Shown: piece after piece, positions 8,896 to 16,488 of the stretch | How positions within the stretch are numbered: the stretch's first letter is position 1 | Layout of the letters: the number at the start of each line of letters is the position of its first letter | NCBI GenBank assembly: GCA_947258835.1 | Contig: CAMYJY010000076.1 | Coordinates: 1-25,011 of the forward strand | Length of the DNA: 25,011 nucleotides | DNA from: an uncultured Pirellulales bacterium | GTDB lineage: Bacteria > Planctomycetota > Planctomycetia > Pirellulales > Lacipirellulaceae | Reading direction: 5' to 3' | Made by a program: the position numbers and the translations under genes | The notes under the pieces: generated by a model | Told to the model about the DNA's origin: nothing | Databases searched by the model: none | Seen by the model: only the letters and a program-made list of their open reading frames with translations

Positions 8896-8965
8896 GTCAT
8901 TCCCGCGCAGGCGGGAATCCAGTAGCAGTGCAAATTGTCTAGATTCCCGCTTGCGCGGGAATGAC
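8896..8965. repeat. REPIN-like inverted repeat, copy 2
   Basis: Arms 8896-8919 and 8942-8965 are 24 bp each with one mismatch, around a 22-base spacer. The arms carry the same ATTCCC-N8-GGGAAT core as the element at 7994-8068. A truncated third half-element (GGCGGGAATCCAG) follows at 8972-8984. The rest of the 8811-9101 gap has no visible gene. These elements cause spurious reverse-frame peptides of the WIPACAGMT type. Confidence 0.88.
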
Positions 8966-9101
8966 GCGGGTGGCGGGAATCCAGCGCGGCTCCCGCTGCC
9001 ATGTCCGGGTGCAAGAGTGGGCTCGTTTATTTGTTCTCACGGAGGCACAGAGACACAGAGCGGCTCACGCCACCCACCACAGAAGAACACGCCAAGATCT
9101 C

Positions 9102-10931
9102 TTACCCCTCCAGCACTTGGAAAACTTCTAACCACTGTTCTTCGAGTTGTTGGATTTCATCGCTGAGCGAAGTCAATTGTTCTTGCAGGGCCCGTGCTTC
9201 GGGAGCGCTGGTCACCGTCAGGAGTTCCGCCTGGGTGGTTTTTTTATCGTTATCCAGGGAGGCTATTTTTCGCTCGAGGGACTTCATTTTTTTCTGCAAG
9301 GCCCGCTCTTCCCGACCGCCAAGCTGGCGGCTGCCCGCGGCTGGGCTGCTGGAGGGTGTACCGCGCACCGTATGCTCCGCCCGCAAGCCGGCCTCCAGCT
9401 CTTTGTGGACACGATAGACGTAGTCCTCATAACTGGCTGGATAGCTGGCCACGCGTCCGTCGCGGACTTCGATGACGGCGGTCGCGACGCGATGCATGAA
9501 ATGCCGGTCGTGACTGGTAAACAGCACCGTGCCCTGGTAGCGGCAGAGCGCATCGGCGAGTGCTTCAACCGTTTCCACATCGAGGTGATTGCCCGGTTCG
9601 TCGAGAATCAGCACATTGTGTTTTTGCAGCAGTAAGCCAGCGAGCACCAGGCGGGCCCGCTCTCCACCGCTGAGCACTTTGATTTGTTTTTCAATCAAGT
9701 CTCCGCGAAACAAAAAACTGCCGGCGATGTCTTTGACTTGCTGGATGGTGGTTCCCGGTGCCGCTTGATCGTGGAGGTAGTCTTCCACCGTCTGTTTTTC
9801 AGGGAGTGAGGTGTACACATGCTGGGCGTAGACGCCCACCTGGCAGCCGTAACCCCATTTGAGATTTCCGTCCAGGGGCGTCAGCGAATTGCAGATGGTG
9901 CGGAGAAAGGTCGTTTTGCCTTGGCCATTGTCACCAACGATACCCACCCGTGTGCCGTGTTCGACTTCCAGTTGGATTTGGGAGGCCACAGGACTGCCAA
10001 CGTTCCGTTCCCCCGCGCTCGCATGGCGTGTGCTCTGCCGGCCTTCGTGGTTGGAGTAACCAATGGCCAGCTGCTCCGTGCGCAAGGCGGTGCCTTGCCG
10101 CGGATCGACGGCCAGAAAGCTAAACTGGATCACGGCTTCCTCGCCCTGCACGTCGACGAGCTGAAGTCGTTTTAGTTGCTTGGCCTTGCTGCGGGCTTGA
10201 CTGGCCGTATTGGCATTGGCCCGGTTCTTGGTGATAAAAGATTCAAGTTGTTTGCGTTTGCTCAGCGTGGCGGCGTTCACGCGCCGATCATGTTCGCGCC
10301 GCTCAGCCAAGTTTTCCAAATACTTTTCCACGTTGCCTGGAAACATGGTCAGCTGGCCGCGAGAAATTTCCAGGGTGTGGTTGCATGTCCGTTGCAGAAA
10401 GGAACGATCGTGCGAGACAATCAGGCAGCCACCTTTGAAATTCCGCAAAAACTCTTCCAGTAGCATCTGTGTGCGGAGGTCGAGGAAATTCGTGGGCTCA
10501 TCCAGGATCAACAAATTCGGGTCGTGCAGCAGCAGAGCGGCTAGTTTCACCCGTGTTTGCCAGCCGCCGGACAGCTCGCGGACTTCCTGGTCCAGCATGC
10601 TGTCGGGCAGCTGGAATTGCCAGGCGATTTCACCGCAGCGCCACTCGGGTTGCCGGCTGTCGCGCTGCAGAAAACCCAGCACGGTTTCACCGTCCAGGAA
10701 GGGATCGTGCTGGCGCAAATAGCCAAGTCGCAATTTGCGACTCCGCACCACATCCCCGGCGTCCAGGGATTCCTCCCCCAAGAGGGCCCGACACAAGGTG
10801 CTTTTTCCCGCCCCATTGCGACCAATGAGGCCTACTTTTTGGTCGTCGGCCAGCGCGCAGCTGGCACCCCGCAGGAGCTCTTGCTCCCCATAGCGTTTAT
10901 GGGCATTTTGGAGTTGCAGAACGACGGGCAT
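9102..10931 (-). CDS. ABC-F family ATPase (Uup/YheS-like, ribosome-associated type)
   Basis: This 609-residue protein has two ABC ATPase domains in one chain and no membrane segments, the ABC-F layout. Domain 1 has Walker A GRNGAGKST, signature LSGGW, Walker B LLILDEPTNFLD and switch SHDRSFL. Domain 2 has Walker A GDNGQGKTT, signature LSGGE, Walker B VLILDEPGNHLD and SHDRHFM. A charged inter-domain linker and a C-terminal coiled coil of ~90 residues (EERALQKKMKSLERKIASL onward) fit Uup- or YheS-like members, which act on ribosomes or translation quality. The second Walker B region reads EPGNHLD where most ABC-F proteins have EPTNHLD. Its start overlaps the end of lnt by 35 bases, so the two are likely translationally coupled. 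The exact subfamily and any antibiotic-resistance role cannot be judged from the sequence alone. Confidence 0.93.
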   Translation of the reverse strand: MPVVLQLQNAHKRYGEQELLRGASCALADDQKVGLIGRNGAGKSTLCRALLGEESLDAGDVVRSRKLRLGYLRQHDPFLDGETVLGFLQRDSRQPEWRCGEIAWQFQLPDSMLDQEVRELSGGWQTRVKLAALLLHDPNLLILDEPTNFLDLRTQMLLEEFLRNFKGGCLIVSHDRSFLQRTCNHTLEISRGQLTMFPGNVEKYLENLAERREHDRRVNAATLSKRKQLESFITKNRANANTASQARSKAKQLKRLQLVDVQGEEAVIQFSFLAVDPRQGTALRTEQLAIGYSNHEGRQSTRHASAGERNVGSPVASQIQLEVEHGTRVGIVGDNGQGKTTFLRTICNSLTPLDGNLKWGYGCQVGVYAQHVYTSLPEKQTVEDYLHDQAAPGTTIQQVKDIAGSFLFRGDLIEKQIKVLSGGERARLVLAGLLLQKHNVLILDEPGNHLDVETVEALADALCRYQGTVLFTSHDRHFMHRVATAVIEVRDGRVASYPASYEDYVYRVHKELEAGLRAEHTVRGTPSSSPAAGSRQLGGREERALQKKMKSLERKIASLDNDKKTTQAELLTVTSAPEARALQEQLTSLSDEIQQLEEQWLEVFQVLEG

Positions 10932-12609
10932 GCAGGGGGCCCCAGCTGAGAATCGCTAAAATCGCGCAGTATACCACACAGAGCAGGGCAAACCAGTCGC
11001 CATGGGCGGCGTAGAAGCTGGGGTAGGGCTCCGTGCGAGGGGAAATTTTGAGGTCCACCAGCAGAGTGGCGGTCTGCATCCGCGGACTCCGGCACAGCAC
11101 GCTGCCGTCCGCATCGATAGCGGCCGACAGGCCACCGTTGGCGGCGATCACCAGGGGGGTCCGCATTTCGATCGCCCGCAAGACCCCGCAGGCCAAGTGC
11201 ATGTCCAGCTCACTGGAACCCCAAAACCACGCATCGTTGGTGAGGTTTACCAAAACGTGGGGGGCTTGGCCCTGATGCGCCAGCATGACCACATGTTGGC
11301 GAATTAAATGGGGCACGACCGTTTCGTAGCAAATGCTGACCGCATAGTGGACGCCGTTGAGCTGCATGCCGACCGGTGCGTGCCCGGCCTGAATGGCGCC
11401 CGTGATGGGGGTGACGCGATTGAGCGCCGGGAACCAATCGGCAAACGGAACGTACTCGCCAAACACCACGCGGTGCATCTTATGATAGAGGCCCTGGCGT
11501 GTGGCGTGGCGGTCCAGCATCACCGCTGCGTTGTAGTAGTCGATCCGCGGTCCCTGGGGGCCCGGAGAGAGACGCACGTGATCGATGCCGACCAGGACGG
11601 CGGTGTCTAGTTGGCGAACCAGATCCGCCAGTTCATTTTTTCCGGCCGTCAGATACGAAGGGTGGATCGTCGGGGGAACCTCATAGTTTGGGGCCACCGT
11701 GACCAGCGACTGCCGGAAGGCCGTTTCTGGCCAGATGACCAAATCGATCGGTTGTTCGTCGCCGGCGGCTTGCCCGAGCGCCTGCATCGATAACTGAAAA
11801 TATTCGGCCATGATGGCGCGTTGTTTGTCGAGGTCGTTTTTCCAATCCGCCAAAGTGTTGCCCTGGATGAGCGCCAGACGAGGGCCGGTGTCCGCCCGGT
11901 CGCTCTGCTGGAGGTTGTTGGCATGTCCGATGCTCAAGACAAAAATCAGCGCGATGCCACCCGGGATGAGGTTGGTCCATGCTGGCCGCGGTGGCGAGGA
12001 AGAAGCGGTTGATGGCAGGTGCAAGTCGTTCCACGTTTGGGTCATGCAGGCCGCCACAAGTACGATCACAAACGTGACGCCATACTCCCCGCAGCAGGCG
12101 GCAAGTTGGAGAATGGCTGGGTGAGCGACTTGCGTATGCGCCAGGGATCCCATCAAGAATCCGGATAGCAAGTGGCTGCGGAGCCAATCCAAGCCGGTCC
12201 ACACCGACGGGGCCACAATCCACAGCGGCCATCCCCGCTGGACACCGGTCCGCGCCAGGGCCACGAACAGGGGTAGATAACAGCCCAAATAGGCGGATAG
12301 CACGATCCAGCCTAGATAGTTCAACGGATGGGGGAGGCGGATCCAGTGCACGGCCAGGAGCCAGAACAAAAAACCGGCCCCCCACAGTGTGCGGTAGGGT
12401 CGTTTGCCGGGCAGGGTTGCCAGTGTCACCGCGCGGAGCCAACACACGGGTGCCACCCATACCAGGGGACTCCAACCCACAGGGGGGAATGCCAGCCACA
12501 GCAGGACACTGCCTAGCAGCACCTGGCCCAAGAAGCCGGTTGTACCAATTGTAGGGCCGGGGGCCCGGTTCTCAGCGGGGTAGCCCCGGTTGGCAGGGGT
12601 TCGAATCAT
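10897..12609 (-). CDS. lnt: Apolipoprotein N-acyltransferase Lnt
   Basis: Lnt adds the third acyl chain to the N-terminal Cys of lipoproteins at the inner membrane. The 570-residue frame begins with hydrophobic segments in the first ~230 residues (for example FLGQVLLGSVLLWLAFPPVGW and VTFVIVLVAACM), followed by the nitrilase-fold domain. The catalytic triad is visible as E295 in VIWPETAF, K377 in YHKMHRVVFGEYVPF and C427 in VSICYETV. NLTNDAWFWGSSE and the final hydrophobic helix also match the family. The length is slightly above the E. coli protein (~510). The gene is divergent from the HAMP-like gene and overlaps the following ABC-F gene by 35 bases. The predicted lipoprotein at 15634 would be one possible substrate. 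Confidence 0.95.
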   Translation of the reverse strand: MIRTPANRGYPAENRAPGPTIGTTGFLGQVLLGSVLLWLAFPPVGWSPLVWVAPVCWLRAVTLATLPGKRPYRTLWGAGFLFWLLAVHWIRLPHPLNYLGWIVLSAYLGCYLPLFVALARTGVQRGWPLWIVAPSVWTGLDWLRSHLLSGFLMGSLAHTQVAHPAILQLAACCGEYGVTFVIVLVAACMTQTWNDLHLPSTASSSPPRPAWTNLIPGGIALIFVLSIGHANNLQQSDRADTGPRLALIQGNTLADWKNDLDKQRAIMAEYFQLSMQALGQAAGDEQPIDLVIWPETAFRQSLVTVAPNYEVPPTIHPSYLTAGKNELADLVRQLDTAVLVGIDHVRLSPGPQGPRIDYYNAAVMLDRHATRQGLYHKMHRVVFGEYVPFADWFPALNRVTPITGAIQAGHAPVGMQLNGVHYAVSICYETVVPHLIRQHVVMLAHQGQAPHVLVNLTNDAWFWGSSELDMHLACGVLRAIEMRTPLVIAANGGLSAAIDADGSVLCRSPRMQTATLLVDLKISPRTEPYPSFYAAHGDWFALLCVVYCAILAILSWGPLHARRSATPKCP

Positions 12610-12811
12610 TCTTGCGGGTAACCTGTAACCTACTATTACCTTAGAGTGGTTGGAGGACGCTGCGACGCCGCCCCTCCGAGTCGGCTGGCCAAGGCGAGTC
12701 GGGAAGCGTGATTTCAGGGTCCGCCGAGATGCCTCGAACGGCGGATGGTCGCAAATTGCTCAGGACAACCAAAACAAATTTTCCATGTCGACGCATGCTG
12801 GGGCATTCATC

Positions 12812-13318
12812 ATGACAAAAGATCAGAACATAAACGACGAGAATGTCAAAAGGGACAATCGTCCCAAGCGCAAAAAGAAGTTTATCGACCCTCAAGTCCA
12901 GGGTACGCTGGTGCGTAGTTTGGTCGTCCATTGGGTGTCCTTTTTTGTGGTGGCTGCCCTGGTGACGTTTTGTTTGCAGGTTCGCAACGGTCCAGCGCGG
13001 TCCATGCAGGAGAATCTGCAGGTATTCTGGTGGACGTACGGACCATTTTTTCTCGTGATCTTGTTTTTGTTGCCCGTGTTTGTGTTCGATACCATCAAGA
13101 TGAGCCACCGGTTTGCGGGGCCCATTTATCGTTTGCGATTCACGATGCGCAGGATCGCGGCTGGTGAGATGCCGCCAAAAATTAGGTTTCGCAATTTCGA
13201 TTTTTGGCAAGGACTGGCGGTCGATTTTAATCGTATGGTCGACTATTTGAGATCGACCCGTTCTCAAAGAGAGCAGGAAGCCGAGCGGGAGCCACGGGAG
13301 CCAGTGGAACGGGTCTGA
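12812..13318 (+). CDS. Small membrane protein with two TM helices and HAMP-like C-terminal region
   Basis: The 168-residue product has a very basic N-terminus (KRDNRPKRKKKF), then two membrane helices (VVHWVSFFVVAALVTFCL and YGPFFLVILFLLPVFVF). A cytoplasmic segment follows (MSHRFAGPIYRLRFTMRRIAAGE...RFRNFDFWQGLAVDFNRMVDYL) that resembles a HAMP linker, with the Pro-rich AS1 start and a later amphipathic helix. No kinase, cyclase or chemoreceptor output domain follows. The in-frame ATG at 12785 would add nine residues (MSTHAGAFI) and is a valid alternative; neither start has a strong ribosome site. The gene converges on the exporter pseudogene, whose repaired stop is 23 bases away. Its role is unknown; a sensor or signalling-adaptor role is inference. 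Confidence 0.8.
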   Translation: MTKDQNINDENVKRDNRPKRKKKFIDPQVQGTLVRSLVVHWVSFFVVAALVTFCLQVRNGPARSMQENLQVFWWTYGPFFLVILFLLPVFVFDTIKMSHRFAGPIYRLRFTMRRIAAGEMPPKIRFRNFDFWQGLAVDFNRMVDYLRSTRSQREQEAEREPREPVERV

Positions 13319-13341
13319 ACGACGCGGGTTCATCCGCTGCT

Positions 13342-15262
13342 CTAGGCCGATTCTCGATATTCCACGTGGGCCAAGCGACGGAAGAGTTCGCAGCGCGCGG
13401 CGAGTTCTTGGGTACGGCCGATATCGACGATTTGGCCAGATTCCATGACCAGAGACCTCGTGGATTAGCTGTTCGCTTTCGACATCAATTTGGCTGGTGG
13501 CCTCGTCCAAGATAAGAATTTCAGGGTCGCGCAGGATGGCGCGGGCGAGGGCAATCCGTTGCCGCTGGCCACCCGAGAGGCGATTGCCACCGGGACCACA
13601 GCGTGAGGCGTAACCATCGGCAAGTTGTTCCGTGATAAATTGGTGGGCGTGCGCTTGTCGGGCGGCTTGCTCGATGTCGGCAAATGTTGCTGTGGGCTGA
13701 CCGTAGCAGATATTTTGAGTTACCGTGTCGTCAAACAGGAGTGTTTCTTGAGTTACCAGGCCGATTCGGCTGCGGAGCTCGCGTAAACGCACGTGACGCA
13801 GGTCCATGCCATCCAGCGTGATCGCTCCGGCGGTTGGGTCATAGAATCGCGCCAGCATATTCATGAGAGTCGACTTGCCACAGCCGTTGGGCCCCATCAC
13901 GGCTATGGTTTCTCCGCATGGAATCTGAAAATTTATGCGGTGGAGTACGGGTTCGGAGGCTTGGTACGCAAAAGAAACGTCATGAAACTGGATCCGCCCC
14001 AGTCGCTGTGGCAGGGGTACCGGAGTCGGGGGATCGATGACTTGGGATTCGCGGTCGAGCAAGGCGTAAACGCGGTCGCTGGCAGCGGCGGCCCGCTGCA
14101 GGCCATTCAATACGCCGGACATGCGGCGGACGGGATCACTGGCTCCAGCCAGGCTACCAAAGAACAAACCCATCATGCCATGGGTTAGCGGAGAAGAGCT
14201 AATCCGTAAGCCAAATAAGTGGGTTTGGCCTGTTAGGACCAAGTAGCCCCCTGCCAGCATGGCGGCCACGATCATGCCGATGCCCATGATTTCGGTGGTG
14301 GGGCTGACCAATGAATTGTACATGGCAATTTTCATGGATCGTCGGTAGTACTGTTTCGACGTTTGATGAAAGCGGCCCCGCTCGCGGGATTCCCGCGTAA
14401 AAGCCTTGATGACCTTGATGCTACTAAAGGTTTCTTCGAGCAGATCGAAGACGGCTGAAAATTCTTCTTGCGCGCGGCGATTGGCCCGTTTTAGGGCCTT
14501 GGTGAGCCAATGAATCGCATATCCGGCCAGTGGGGCTGAAATCACAGTCAGGAGTAATAACTGCCAACTCACGCAAGCAGCCATTGCCAGGCAGGCCAGC
14601 ATTTTTAGCGGTTCACGAAGCGCCGCGCCAAAGAGGCTCTGCGTGCCAGCGGCCACGTAGGAGATCTCTCCCGTGAACCGGTTCATCAGGTCGCCGGGAC
14701 TCGTTTGCCGAAAAGTGGCGAGGTCCAAGTGCAGGGTGCGGCGGTAAAACTGTTTGCGCAGCTCAAACTCTGTCAGTTGTCCCAAGCGGGCCATAAAATA
14801 AAAGCCGGCAATGCGAAACAGGCTCTTCAAAAAAGTCCCCACGAATAAGGCCAAACAAACAACTGCCAACGTCTCAAAGGGGGTGGTGGGCAACCAGCGA
14901 TGCGCGGCTGGCTGAAACCACTGCCAAAAGTCTTTTTTGGCTTGCGCCTTGGTCCGTTGCTGCTGGAGGGTGCGCAGTTCTCGCTGCAGCTGCTTGACTT
15001 TGGTGGGAGGATTGCTTGGCAGTTGGTCGCGAACCGCTTGGGCCTGGCGATCCACGGTCGCCATAGTCGTTTCAGCAGCCGCGATCGTTTCATCGAACAG
15101 CTGGGGGATCGATTTGCCTTGCATGACGCCGTCCACCACCGGGAGCACCGTGGCGATGTTGGCGGCCCACAGAATGGCGACTGCTAAAGAGCACAGCAGC
15201 GAGGCCAGCACGGTCAGGCGATGCCGCAAAGCAAGCTGAATAGCGCGAGAAAAATTACCCAC
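13342..15262 (-). pseudogene. MsbA-like ABC exporter with deleted H-loop and frameshift
   Basis: The first 603 codons encode a type IV-fold ABC exporter: about six membrane helices with an extra coiled region (residues ~60-115), then one ATPase domain. That domain has Walker A GPNGCGKST (457-465), Q-loop VTQE (~505), signature LSGGQ (562-566) and Walker B ILILDE (582-587). After ESEQLIHEV (ends at 13454) the family sequence of ~26 residues containing the ITHR switch histidine is missing. The homology resumes in another frame from 13452 with LVMESGQIVDIG...ARCELFRRLAHVEYRESA and stops at TAG 13342-13344. Net loss is therefore about 80 bases, not a multiple of three. The unshifted frame runs on to 12641, antisense to the HAMP-like gene, with no family similarity. 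The GTG start has AGGGA six bases upstream. Such exporters move lipids or lipid A precursors; without the H-loop, transport is not expected. Confidence 0.85.
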
Positions 15263-15289
15263 CGGTCGTCCCTGAACATGTGAGCGGGG

Positions 15290-15310
15290 ACCGCTGCTTC
15301 CTGCAGCGGT
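15290..15310 (-). promoter_or_regulatory. Hairpin in the exporter 5' leader
   Basis: ACCGCTGC and GCAGCGGT are perfect 8-bp complements around a five-base loop. Read on the minus strand the loop is AGGAA, and the stem ends 28 bases before the exporter GTG start. A leader hairpin that presents an AGGA loop could affect translation, but this is only inferred from position. Confidence 0.4.
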
Positions 15311-15397
15311 TGGGATGCCTTTTTCTGTCGTGCTGGACAGGTGCTAGCACGAGGATTGGGCATTGGAGGCCAGTTTGTAGCATAACCAGCGGCAGAC

Positions 15398-15437
15398 ACA
15401 AACCCCGTTGGCCCGGGGAGCGGAACTCGGGGTTTGT
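15398..15437. repeat. Perfect 10-bp inverted repeat, 20-bp spacer
   Basis: ACAAACCCCG (15398-15407) and CGGGGTTTGT (15428-15437) are exact reverse complements. They lie midway between two divergent genes, so an operator or transcript hairpin is possible. No T-run follows on either strand. Confidence 0.5.
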
Positions 15438-15633
15438 AGCCGATGGTTCATGCTCCACGTCATTCCTGAATGAATTGTTGGATTTTAGCGATATTGCCGT
15501 CGATATCAATTTTACCGAATTGCCCGTGGTCGTGCCTGTTTGCGCGCGAGGACCCGCACGGGTAGGCAGGGCGATGCGAACCATTGCCCCTGCCAGCGAG
15601 TGATCCAGATTTCAAGGGAGGGGGGGGATTTTG

Positions 15634-16365
15634 ATGCAACACTTTCTCATGCGGCAGGGCTCAAGGCAGCGGACCTGCGGCCATGGCGGGGGCGCGCTCT
15701 CCGCGGCACAGGCGTCCACACCTGGGGATGACGGCATAACATTTGCCCGCCACGACGGCATTGGCTACCGGCAGGCACTGTGCTTCGGTCTGGTCGCGCT
15801 CTTCCTGGCAGGTTGTGCCGGCAATCGTCTGCTGGACTGTCAATGTGGCGGGCAGCACGGATGCCATGGGAAGCGCTCGCAAAACGCTGCCGGGTTGCTT
15901 GGCAGTCGCAATGGTACCCGCCGCTCTGGTAGGTGGCCCCTAAATTGTTTTCAGGGGCGGGAGAATGACAGTTGCTGTGATGTTGGTTGTGGTTGCAGTG
16001 ACTGCTGTAGCGAAGATTGGTCTGATGCCAGCTGTGAAATCGGTTGTGGCTATGCCAATGGCGATGATGCTTGTTGCGTGCTAGATGAGATGGACCACAG
16101 CCTCGCCGAGTGTGATGTGGATCGTGGCGACAGCATGGGCGTGTCGGGAGCCCCCGGATGTTCAAGCTGCCGTGGGCGAGGTTGCGGGTTGTGTCGGCGA
16201 ATTGCCGGACGCGCGGCGGAATGGTGTCCGCATGCGGGCGGCTATCCCGCCAGGCAAAATTTCCATCCCAGTCCACCGACCGGCCAGGTAGCCTATCCGT
16301 ACTATACAGTCCGTGGACCTCGCGACTTCCTCCGCGATAAGCCGCCTTCGATCGGACCCTATTAA
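15634..16365 (+). CDS. Cys-rich predicted lipoprotein with planctomycete-type C-terminal motif
   Basis: The 243-residue product has an unusually long polar N-terminus (~45 residues), then a signal-like hydrophobic stretch ALCFGLVALFLAGC with a lipobox LAGC at 58-61. From that Cys onward there are about 21 cysteines, many in CC or CxC pairs (SCCDVGCGCSDCC, DACC, CSSCRGRGCGLC). The C-terminus YYTVRGPRDFLRDKPPSIGPY resembles a tail I recall from planctomycete envelope proteins; this is memory, not a search. The ATG is placed after a strong GGGAGGGGGGGG tract. An upstream in-frame TTG at 15631 is less likely. The TAA stop coincides with the first three bases of the dispersed repeat at 16363. A metal-binding or disulphide-rich envelope protein is inferred; its function is unknown. 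Confidence 0.8.
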   Translation: MQHFLMRQGSRQRTCGHGGGALSAAQASTPGDDGITFARHDGIGYRQALCFGLVALFLAGCAGNRLLDCQCGGQHGCHGKRSQNAAGLLGSRNGTRRSGRWPLNCFQGRENDSCCDVGCGCSDCCSEDWSDASCEIGCGYANGDDACCVLDEMDHSLAECDVDRGDSMGVSGAPGCSSCRGRGCGLCRRIAGRAAEWCPHAGGYPARQNFHPSPPTGQVAYPYYTVRGPRDFLRDKPPSIGPY

Positions 16366-16481
16366 GGCGAGCGGCAGGTAAGTTTTTACCTGCCGCGTGA
16401 TCGAAAATCCCAGCGAAGCCAATCCATTGGGCTGTCGATGGGTAAGTTCTCATCTGCCCTCATCTGCCCAACGCCTAAAGA
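16363..16481. repeat. Dispersed hairpin repeat, copy 1 (119 bp)
   Basis: This sequence is nearly identical, in the same orientation, to 20860-20968. The differences are one substitution and one extra 10-bp unit (CTCATCTGCC duplicated in tandem here). It contains a perfect hairpin at 16371-16396: GCGGCAGGTAA, loop GTTT, TTACCTGCCGC. A later GGTAAGTTCTCATCTGCC looks like a degenerate internal copy of the GGTAAGTTTTTACCTGCC part. The copy fills almost exactly the gap between the convergent stops of the lipoprotein gene (16365) and the ketosynthase gene (16489). Confidence 0.95.
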
Positions 16482-16488
16482 AGAGACG

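Larger units (their letters stand above)
15263..15633. other. Divergent intergenic region with two perfect inverted repeats
   Basis: No gene is supported in this 371-bp gap between the minus-strand exporter and the plus-strand lipoprotein gene. It must carry promoters in both directions, although I could not place -35/-10 boxes with confidence. Its structured parts are the stems at 15290-15310 and 15398-15437. A GGGAGGGGGGGG tract just before 15634 serves as a strong purine-rich ribosome site for the lipoprotein gene. Confidence 0.6.

Noticed and set aside
12641..13341. Long continuation of the exporter reading frame to 12641 (873-residue product)
   Set aside because: After the deletion junction the frame runs antisense to the HAMP-like gene and has His/Arg-rich sequence with no ABC similarity. 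The true C-terminus is found in another frame ending at 13342.
16371..16396. Hairpin after the lipoprotein stop as an intrinsic terminator
   Set aside because: The stem is perfect and well placed, but no T-run follows on either strand, and the same hairpin recurs at 20868-20893 in a non-convergent gap. It is better explained as part of a dispersed repeat.
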